Assembly: GCF_005780165.1 (NCBI RefSeq)
Contig: NZ_VAUV01000003.1
Coordinates: 349,900 to 413,899, forward strand
Origin: Phragmitibacter flavus
GTDB lineage: Bacteria > Verrucomicrobiota > Verrucomicrobiia > Verrucomicrobiales > Verrucomicrobiaceae
Direction: 5' to 3'
Length of the DNA: 64,000 bases
Shown: positions 57,875-64,000 of the stretch, one piece after another
How the letters are laid out: each line of letters starts with the position of its first letter
Numbering within the stretch: position 1 is the first letter of the stretch
Position numbers and translations under genes: made by a program
Notes under the pieces: generated by a model
Databases searched by the model: none
What the model was told of the DNA's origin: nothing
The model's input: only the letters and a program-made list of their open reading frames with translations

Positions 57875-58513
57875 TCACCAGTTCTTGATCCATGGACCCG
57901 TCACAGCGACATCACTTTTTTGTTCCAGGCTGACTGTCCCCGGTGCATCCCCCTCAAGGTTTCCAAACGACCAAAGGTCATAGGTCGGATTGATGGTGGT
58001 GGCAGTGCCAGTGGTCGCGGCTTTTTCATACTGAAACGGACGACCAAAACCATCGACGAGGTAAATCTCGACAGCACCACTCATCGCGGAACGCGGAGGG
58101 AAAATCATCGCTGGCGGAAGACTGGCATTGATGGCATTTCGAATTTCCTCTTCGTCCACCTCTCCATCAGATGGTGTTCCACCGGAGGTTAATTTGATGG
58201 CATCGGTGCCGTCGCCAGTGATCGCCTGGTAAAGCATCTTCGCCCCGCCAGTTTTGGCACCACTGACAGCCGTTCCTTCATTCATCGGCTCTGGATACTC
58301 CCCGAATTTTTCCTTGTATTGCTCCAGTGCCGCCCGGATGGCTGCCATGGCTCCCGTGGTTCGGTTACGTGCCGCCGCCTGCTGAGCGTAAGTGAATGCC
58401 CCCAAGGTCAACGTGGCCAGGATGGCAATGATCGCCATTACCACCAGCAACTCGATCAACGTGAACGCACGGGCGCGTGCAGCCCGTTGTCCGTGGAATT
58501 TGTTTGTGTTCAT
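57875..58513 (-). CDS. Type II secretion pseudopilin (GspG-like)
   Basis: 212 residues. The prepilin signal has FTLIELLVVMAIIAILATLT, cleaved before Phe with Ala (instead of the usual Gly) at -1 and the conserved Glu5. The mature N-terminal helix leads into NRTTGAMAAIRAALEQYKEK and a C-terminal GspG-type region with PYEYEKAA-like fold elements (GRPFQYEKAATTGTATTINP, LWSFGNLEG). An AGGAAG Shine-Dalgarno precedes the ATG. The Ala at -1 and lack of a calcium-site check leave the exact class (G versus H) open. It belongs with gspF and the two ATPase genes. Confidence 0.83.
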   Translation of the reverse strand: MNTNKFHGQRAARARAFTLIELLVVMAIIAILATLTLGAFTYAQQAAARNRTTGAMAAIRAALEQYKEKFGEYPEPMNEGTAVSGAKTGGAKMLYQAITGDGTDAIKLTSGGTPSDGEVDEEEIRNAINASLPPAMIFPPRSAMSGAVEIYLVDGFGRPFQYEKAATTGTATTINPTYDLWSFGNLEGDAPGTVSLEQKSDVAVTGPWIKNW

Positions 58514-58571
58514 AATTCTTCCTTTGGGGGTCAGATTAATACGGGGGGTTTCGAAAGCCTGTTGATTGCGG

Positions 58572-59849
58572 TTACTGGTTGTTGATCCCTTGAATGATCT
58601 GGATCAGAGGCATGAAGAGCGCCAAAACAATCACCCCGACCACCACGGCCAGAACGACGATCATCAACGGCTCAAGCATCGAAGTCAGCGCGGAAACCGC
58701 GTTGTCCACCTCGTCCTCATAAACGTCGGCCACCTTGAGCAACATCTCCGGCAACTGACCAGTTTCTTCACCCACGTCCACCATGCTGATCACCATCGGC
58801 GGGAACACCTTGCTCGCCTCCAACGGCGCCACCATGCTTTCCCCTTCCTTGACCGCGTCATGAACTTTGTCGATCGCGTCAGAGATGATGATGTTGCCAG
58901 CGGTTTCGCGGGTGATGTTCAACGCCTGCAAAATCGGCACACCGGATGTCACCAAAGTTCCCAAGGTGCGGGTAAACCGGGAAATGGCGCTCTTGCGTTG
59001 CACGTCCCCAAACAGCGGCAGCTTGAGTTTCATCTGATCGATAAAACGTCGGCCACCTTTGGATGACTTGAGCACCTGCCAGCCAATGAACACCGCCACG
59101 CCCATCGCCGCCAGCAGCAGCAGATTGTCCTGCATCCAGCGGCTGAATCCAATGACCCACTTGGTCAGTTCAGGCAGCTTGTCGCGGCTGCCGAGCATGT
59201 CTTCGAAGATTTTCTCGAACTTCGGCACGATCACCGTCATCAGGAACACCATGATGCCCACGGCAATGATCATCACGATCAACGGGTAGACCATGGCCGC
59301 CACGATCTTGTTTTTCAGCTTTTGGGCCTTCTCCTGGTATTCAGCAAGACGGTTAAGAACAAGTTCCAACACACCGCCGAGTTCACCCGCTTTCACCATG
59401 TTGATGTAAAGCTTGTTGAAGATTCGCGGAAATTGGGAAAGGCTCTCGGAGAAGGTGCTGCCGGTTTGCACCGAGTCGGCGAGGGTGTTGATCGCCCCCT
59501 TCATGATTTTGTTCGGCTCCTGCCGACCCAACACCGTCAAACCACGCAAAAGAGGCAGGCCTGAATCAATCAGCGTTGCCAGCTGGCGGGTAAAAATCAT
59601 CAAGACCTTTCCCGAAACTTTCGCACTGGCAGCCGTTTTGCCCATCGCCTTGGTCTTGCCCTTGGCGGATGAGGTGCGTGCCCGGCGACGAATGGCGGCG
59701 GAATCACCCTTGCCATCTTCCACCACCTGGGTTGGATAAAGCTGATTGCGACGCAGCTGACCGATGGCCTCGCCCTCGTTGGGAGCTTCGATGACGCCGG
59801 CCGTCTCCTGGCCGTTTTGGTCAAGGGCGATATAGTGGAAATTAGGCAT
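58572..59849 (-). CDS. GspF/PilC inner-membrane platform protein
   Basis: 425 residues. An N-terminal soluble region (FHYIALDQNGQETAGVIEAP) is followed by a basic linker and two T2SSF domains with three membrane helices: about 190-215 (AAMVYPLIVMIIAVGIMVFL), 240-262 (LLLLAAMGVAVFIGWQVLKS) and 395-415 (MLEPLMIVVLAVVVGVIVLA). It anchors the secretion ATPase and pseudopilus at the inner membrane. The gene lies 58 bases upstream of the pseudopilin and downstream of the ATPase gene. Confidence 0.9.
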   Translation of the reverse strand: MPNFHYIALDQNGQETAGVIEAPNEGEAIGQLRRNQLYPTQVVEDGKGDSAAIRRRARTSSAKGKTKAMGKTAASAKVSGKVLMIFTRQLATLIDSGLPLLRGLTVLGRQEPNKIMKGAINTLADSVQTGSTFSESLSQFPRIFNKLYINMVKAGELGGVLELVLNRLAEYQEKAQKLKNKIVAAMVYPLIVMIIAVGIMVFLMTVIVPKFEKIFEDMLGSRDKLPELTKWVIGFSRWMQDNLLLLAAMGVAVFIGWQVLKSSKGGRRFIDQMKLKLPLFGDVQRKSAISRFTRTLGTLVTSGVPILQALNITRETAGNIIISDAIDKVHDAVKEGESMVAPLEASKVFPPMVISMVDVGEETGQLPEMLLKVADVYEDEVDNAVSALTSMLEPLMIVVLAVVVGVIVLALFMPLIQIIQGINNQ

Positions 59850-59959
59850 GGCTGGTTGTCGTCGAGGTCAGATGGTAGTTGTTATTTGTGCAAGATTACC
59901 GGGTGAACGGCGCTCTTGTCCACATTGAAAAATGAGGAGCGTGTGAAATTTTAAAAAGA

Positions 59960-61633
59960 TCAGGTGTATTTGAGCACTTCTTCAATGGTGGTCTCGCCAT
60001 CAAAGATATTGCGGATGCCATCTTCACGCAGTGTGGTCATGCCCAGTTCAATGGCTTTTTGACGCAGCACCAGGGTCGGGGCTTTCTCCGTGATCAACTC
60101 CCGCATCGGGTCGGTGATGTCGAGCAGTTCATAAATCCCCTTCCGGCCTTTGTAGCCGCTGCCACCACACTTTGAGCAACCTTCACCCGTATAAAACTGC
60201 TTCTCGCCAATGTCGCTCAAGGCAAGTCCCAGCTGGTTCAAAACAATCGTGTTCGGCTGATACGGCGCATGACACTCTTTGCAAATGGTGCGCAACAATC
60301 GTTGCGCCAGCACGCCCTCAAGCGTTGCCGCCACCAGGAACGGCTCCACTCCCATGTCCACAAGACGGGTCACCGCGCCCGCCGCATCGTTGGTGTGCAG
60401 GGTGCTCAAAACCAAGTGACCAGTCAGAGAAGCCTGAATCGCGATCTGCGCCGTTTCCACATCGCGCATTTCTCCCACCATGATCCGGTCGGGATCTTGA
60501 CGAAGGAACGCCCGCAGCGCCTTTCCAAACGTCAAACCCACCGCCTCGTTGATTGGCACCTGCATGATGCCCTCAATGTCGTATTCCACCGGGTCTTCCG
60601 CCGTCAGCAGCTTCGCATCAATGGTGTTGATCTCCTTCAATGCCGCATAAAGCGTGGTGGTTTTCCCCGCACCCGTTGGCCCGGTCACAATAAAGATGCC
60701 GTTGGGTTTGTGGATCGTTTCCTGAATGTAATCGAACAGGAATTTCGGCATGCCCAAGGACGCCAGTTGAAGATTCACCGAGGAACGATCCAAAACCCGC
60801 AACACCACGCTCTCGCCGTATTGCGTCGGCAACGTCGAAACACGCATGTCCACCTGACGACCTTCCACCACCGTCATGATACGACCATCCTGCGGCACAC
60901 GGCGTTCCGCAATGTTCATGCTGGACATGACCTTCACCCGCGAAATGATCGAATTGGCCAGATGCACCGGCGGCGGTGCCATTTCATAAAGCGCACCATC
61001 AACGCGATACCGAATCTTAAACTCGTGCTCGAATGGCTCGAAGTGGATGTCGGACGCCTTCTCCTTGATCGCCTGCTGCAGCACAATGTCCACAAACCGC
61101 ACAATCGGCGCACTGTTTGCCTCGGCCTCCACCGCACCCCGATCGCCCACGCGGTTGCCAACCACTCCCAACTGCCCGAAGATGTCTTCAATGCTCTCGG
61201 TGCCGCTGCCGTAATGCTTGTCGATCAATGCCTGCACCTGCTCCTTGCGCGCCACCACCGGAACGATCTCTTTGCCAAGTCCGAACCGCAAATCTTCCAG
61301 CAATTGGGGATTGAGCGGATCCGTCAATGCCACATGCAATCCATCAGGCGCCAGCTGCACCGGAAACGCCCCGTTCAAACGGGCCATGCCCGCCGGGATC
61401 AGTTGCAGCACTTCCGCGCTCGGCTCAAACGTCGACAAATCATAATGCTGAGCCCCAATCTCCTCCGCCACCACCGCCCAAAATTCGTCCTGCTCCTGGA
61501 ATATCGCGTATTCCACCAGCAGATCGACCACATCCTTGCCGCTGCTGATGTTGTCCTGCACCAGATCATCCGCCTGACCTTCATCCAGAAGACCGCGCTG
61601 CATCAACATATCCACCACACTTTGAGCCGTCAT
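59960..61633 (-). CDS. GspE/PilB-type secretion ATPase, copy 2
   Basis: 557 residues. N1/N2 domains (VVDMLMQRGLLDEGQADDLV, then the MshEN-like region) precede the RecA-like ATPase. Walker A GPTGAGKTTTLYAAL is at about 315-330, Asp box EDPVEYDIEG, Walker B MVGEMRDVETAQ and His box STLHTNDAAGAVTR. A tetracysteine zinc motif CKECHAPY...CSKCGGSGYKG follows. It is about 34% the same in layout as the next gene upstream by eye, so the two are paralogous. It powers pseudopilus or pilus assembly; PilB versus GspE cannot be settled here. Confidence 0.9.
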   Translation of the reverse strand: MTAQSVVDMLMQRGLLDEGQADDLVQDNISSGKDVVDLLVEYAIFQEQDEFWAVVAEEIGAQHYDLSTFEPSAEVLQLIPAGMARLNGAFPVQLAPDGLHVALTDPLNPQLLEDLRFGLGKEIVPVVARKEQVQALIDKHYGSGTESIEDIFGQLGVVGNRVGDRGAVEAEANSAPIVRFVDIVLQQAIKEKASDIHFEPFEHEFKIRYRVDGALYEMAPPPVHLANSIISRVKVMSSMNIAERRVPQDGRIMTVVEGRQVDMRVSTLPTQYGESVVLRVLDRSSVNLQLASLGMPKFLFDYIQETIHKPNGIFIVTGPTGAGKTTTLYAALKEINTIDAKLLTAEDPVEYDIEGIMQVPINEAVGLTFGKALRAFLRQDPDRIMVGEMRDVETAQIAIQASLTGHLVLSTLHTNDAAGAVTRLVDMGVEPFLVAATLEGVLAQRLLRTICKECHAPYQPNTIVLNQLGLALSDIGEKQFYTGEGCSKCGGSGYKGRKGIYELLDITDPMRELITEKAPTLVLRQKAIELGMTTLREDGIRNIFDGETTIEEVLKYT

Positions 61634-61701
61634 AAGCTTTTATTTTTAGTTAAATTCTGCTCTGCGCGGCAACGCCGCCAAAATCCACGTTTCAGTTCTT
61701 T

Positions 61702-63357
61702 TTAGTGCGCATCCGACATGGTCTCTTCAATGACCTCTTCAGCCGCCGTCATGCCGGCGAGCACTTTACGAATGCCATCCTCACGCAAGGTCCGCATCCC
61801 CAGTTCACGCGCCCTGCGCCGCAGCACCGGAGCCGGAAGCCGCTCGTTGATCATGCCGCGCACCTCATCGTCAATCTTGAAGATCTCCACAATCGAAAGC
61901 CGCCCCTTGAAGCCATTGTTGCGGCACTTCGGACACCCTTCCGGCACCTTGATCTGCGCCCCATAAACCTGTGAAGCATCCAGCCCCATCTGGCGCATTT
62001 CCTTTTCCGTGAGCAATCCGTCCTTTTTGCAATCAGGGCAAAGTTTGCGCACCAGTCGCTGGGCCTCAATCGCCCGCACCGACGAGGCAATCAGGAACGG
62101 CTTGATGCCAATGTCCACCAAACGGGAAACCGCACTCGGCGCATCGTTGGTGTGCAAGGTGCTGAAAACCAAGTGACCTGTGAGCGAGGCATTGATCGCG
62201 ATGCTCGCCGTTTCCATGTCTCGAATTTCTCCCAACATGATGATGTTCGGCGCCTGACGCAACATGGCGCGCAACGCCGCTGCAAACGTCATCCCAATGT
62301 CCTCTTTCACCATCACCTGATTGATGCCGGGGAGTTCATATTCCACCGGATCTTCCACCGTGATGATCTTGCGGTCGGGACGGTTGATGAAATTCAAACA
62401 CGCATACAACGTCGTCGTTTTGCCCGAACCCGTCGGCCCCGTCACCAAAATGATCCCATCCGGCAGGGTGATCAGTTGCTCAAACGTCTCCTGATCGTCC
62501 GAAAGGAAGCCCAAATCCGCCAATCCAAGGCGCAGCGAGGATTTGTCCAGAATACGCATGACCACGCTCTCGCCATTGCTGGTAGGCACGATGCTCACGC
62601 GCAAATCCAGCTCCTTGTCCTGAAACTTCAACTGAATACGACCATCCTGGGGAATGCGTTTTTCATCGATGCTCATGCTGCCCGTCATGATTTTGATACG
62701 GGCAATGACCGACGAGTGCAGCTTCTTCGGATGATGTCCCACATCATGAAGGACGCCGTCAATCCGGTAGCGGAAGCGCAGATCTTTTTCCATCGGCTCG
62801 ATGTGAATGTCACTCGCCCGGGCATTGAACGCCTCCATCAAACTGCCCGTTACCAGCCGAATGATTGGCGCATCCTGATCCGAACCCGCTTCCATGCCCT
62901 TCACCAGGGAACCTGCCATGTCACCATCACTGCCGTAAATTTGGGTGATCAAATCCCGAATCGCCCCTGGAGTGCTGCAAATAAAATCAATCTCCGCCGC
63001 CAGCACGTGTGGCAGTGCATCCAGCGTTTCAAAATTGTTGGGATCGCTGATCGCGATCTGCAAGCGCCCGTAATCAAAACCCAGCGGCGCGATCTTGTAG
63101 CGCCTCGCCACGTCTTCAGGCACCGCCGTCTTCATTTCAGGGTCCACCGCACGACCCGCCAGATCAAGGAATTCCATGCCCGAATTCACCGCCATGGTCT
63201 GCGCCACATCTTCCTCCGTCACCACCCCGGATTTGATCAAACCCTCGATCAAAGTCTCGGACGGCTTCATCGTGCCGCGTGCGTGGGTGAGCTGCTGATT
63301 CGAAACAAGTCCGTTTTCCTGGAGCAGTTCTAGAAGGAAATCTTCGTTTGAATACAT
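61702..63357 (-). CDS. GspE/PilB-type secretion ATPase, copy 1
   Basis: 551 residues from the ATG at 63357 (an in-frame start at 63459 has no domain support). The N-terminal MshEN-like part starts MYSNEDFLLELLQENGLVSN. Walker A GPTGSGKTTTLYACL, Asp box EDPVEYELPG, Walker B MLGEIRDMETAS, His box STLHTNDAPSAVSR, zinc cysteines CPDCKK and CPKCRNNGFKG. It is the upstream paralogue of the second ATPase, 68 bases away, both ahead of gspF. Two ATPases with one platform gene suggest a shared or split assembly function. Confidence 0.9.
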   Translation of the reverse strand: MYSNEDFLLELLQENGLVSNQQLTHARGTMKPSETLIEGLIKSGVVTEEDVAQTMAVNSGMEFLDLAGRAVDPEMKTAVPEDVARRYKIAPLGFDYGRLQIAISDPNNFETLDALPHVLAAEIDFICSTPGAIRDLITQIYGSDGDMAGSLVKGMEAGSDQDAPIIRLVTGSLMEAFNARASDIHIEPMEKDLRFRYRIDGVLHDVGHHPKKLHSSVIARIKIMTGSMSIDEKRIPQDGRIQLKFQDKELDLRVSIVPTSNGESVVMRILDKSSLRLGLADLGFLSDDQETFEQLITLPDGIILVTGPTGSGKTTTLYACLNFINRPDRKIITVEDPVEYELPGINQVMVKEDIGMTFAAALRAMLRQAPNIIMLGEIRDMETASIAINASLTGHLVFSTLHTNDAPSAVSRLVDIGIKPFLIASSVRAIEAQRLVRKLCPDCKKDGLLTEKEMRQMGLDASQVYGAQIKVPEGCPKCRNNGFKGRLSIVEIFKIDDEVRGMINERLPAPVLRRRARELGMRTLREDGIRKVLAGMTAAEEVIEETMSDAH

Positions 63358-63815
63358 GTATGAACGTGGATGAAATGGGGTGAAAAGAGGCCGGAACCGT
63401 GTCCAAATAAATGCCACGGAAATTGCAGCATACCTTGGCAGTCGAATTTGTGTCAACACCCGTGCTCTTTTTTGACAAAAAGTTGCGAATGAGCGAATTC
63501 AGACACGGAGTGTGGTGAGTGAACACCTTTTTCTGCATCTCCCCGAAATTGGCCAAACATCCCCATCAGAGCGCATTCACACGAAATGGCGGTCGAGATT
63601 CATGGCCAAGGCATCTAGCGGAGAGCAAGCCGGTGTTTTCATCTCCATAAAAGCCCACAATACCGGCTGAAGGGTTTATCCACCAATCCACATCCCTCAC
63701 TGCAGGATTCCATCCCTGCACCAACGGCCCCCGCGCCTGGTCGCCCATTAATGATTCCTTCCATTCGAACAAAGTCGCCCCAACACACCCCCTCCCAAAA
63801 TACCCCATCGAAAAA
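63358..63815. other. Contig-terminal intergenic region
   Basis: About 460 bases without a confident gene. A leftward frame from about 63745 to 63566 is open (ends HESRPPFRVNAL) and would encode about 59 residues with no recognised family. A perfect 6-bp stem TGCAGG/CCTGCA lies near 63699-63718. Bases 63358-63500 are ordinary upstream sequence of the ATPase gene. No promoter is assigned. Confidence 0.35.
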
Positions 63816-63896
63816 CCACTGCCCACTGCCCACTGCCCACTGCCCACTGCCCACTGCCCACTGCCCACTGCCCACTGCCCACTGCCCACTGCCCAC
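63816..63896. repeat. Heptanucleotide tandem repeat
   Basis: CCACTGC is repeated 11 times without interruption plus a partial copy (about 81 bases). Because three copies are 21 bases, any frame free of stop codons stays open, which produces spurious GSGQWAV-type repeat ORFs. Such short tandem arrays collapse or expand in assembly, so the copy number is uncertain. Confidence 0.9.
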
Positions 63897-63898
63897 CG

Positions 63899-64000
63899 AC
63901 ATCGGCAGCGCGGCGTGTAGGGAAAGAGTGTAGCTCAGATAGCTGATCTCGGTGGTTTACGAGTCATATATCCATACACCAGACGCAGAGTACTGTAGCT
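63899..64000. other. Illumina adapter read-through (assembly artefact)
   Basis: 63899-63931 matches the i5 side of the Illumina TruSeq adapter (reverse complement of the read 1 primer region) at 29 of 33 bases: GTGTAGGGAAAGAGTGT is exact. After an index-like stretch, GATCTCGGTGGT at 63945-63956 matches the P5 end exactly, and the remaining bases resemble degraded adapter or noise. This is not genomic sequence. The adapter also creates a false CDS tail (SAACRERV) on the plus strand. Confidence 0.9.

Noticed and set aside
62152..63333. 393-codon open frame on the plus strand
   Set aside because: Antisense to the GspE/PilB ATPase, Arg/His-rich, with no domain.
63816..63896. Possible CRISPR array
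   Set aside because: The unit is only 7 bases with no spacers, so it is a simple tandem repeat.
63639..63902. Repeat proteins of GSGQWAV type on the minus strand
   Set aside because: Produced by the heptanucleotide array, which keeps any stop-free frame open; they do not resemble a real protein.
63751..63933. Plus-strand frame ending SAACRERV
   Set aside because: The tail is translated adapter sequence; such endings are a known contamination pattern.

Overview
The window is about 64 kb of a high-GC, gene-dense bacterial chromosome. The gene content fits a heterotrophic member of the Verrucomicrobiota (Verrucomicrobiaceae-like). Pointers are a sulfatase, an FAD oxidoreductase of the xanthan-lyase/golvesin type, a MoxR/Bat aerotolerance operon, several ExbB/ExbD sets, an HprK-HPr-EI regulatory PTS without a sugar permease, and short inverted-repeat intergenic elements. 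The taxonomic placement is inferred from family content; there is no rRNA gene here. The sequence ends in Illumina adapter, so the right edge is a contig end.

Layout. 0-6.4 kb: a truncated exported protein (probable porin), an exported FAD oxidoreductase, XerD-type recombinase, an RlmI-like methyltransferase, a basic-secretory-protein peptidase and a lactonase, then a REPIN-like inverted repeat. 6.5-11 kb: ExbB, ExbD, a giant exported TPR protein and a small tyrosine phosphatase. 11.2-13.6 kb: leuD, a CBS/DRTGG/DHH pyrophosphatase and tRNA-Val(GAC). 13.6-27 kb: one long leftward array: FixL/FixJ-like two-component system, receiver-only regulator, DUF2092 lipoprotein, DUF3302-HlyD-outer-membrane-factor exporter without a recognisable pump, two orphan small genes, a HAMP-cyclase, a tiny lipoprotein and two lipoprotein alpha/beta hydrolases. 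This array is the strongest candidate for an undescribed system. 27.4-28.8 kb: O-antigen-ligase-like protein. 28.8-37.1 kb: MoxR-DUF58-DUF4381-like-BatA-BatB/C-BatD-BatE operon with stop/start overlaps. 37.2-42.4 kb: AI-2E permease, nucleoside-type MFS, an orphan protein, a zinc-finger/IF2_N-like protein, an SGNH hydrolase and MsrA. 42.6-45.7 kb: TonB-like, ExbB, ExbD and peptide deformylase. 45.7-52 kb: SpmA/SpmB-type fusion, tRNA-Lys(TTT), an SHD1-like small protein, thioredoxin-like protein, EEP-family lipoprotein and a membrane-protein pair. 52-55.3 kb: hprK-ptsH-ptsI. 55.4-63.4 kb: sulfatase, small membrane protein, pseudopilin, GspF and two GspE/PilB ATPases. 63.4-64 kb: no confident gene, a heptanucleotide tandem repeat and adapter sequence.

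How the parts fit. Much of the window concerns the cell envelope: proton-driven ExbB/ExbD motors, an export cassette under two-component and possibly cyclic-nucleotide control, envelope lipoproteins, a type II secretion/type IV pilus assembly core and the Bat complex. The PTS proteins lack an EIIB/EIIC and so look regulatory. No CRISPR array, prophage, insertion sequence or rRNA operon was seen.
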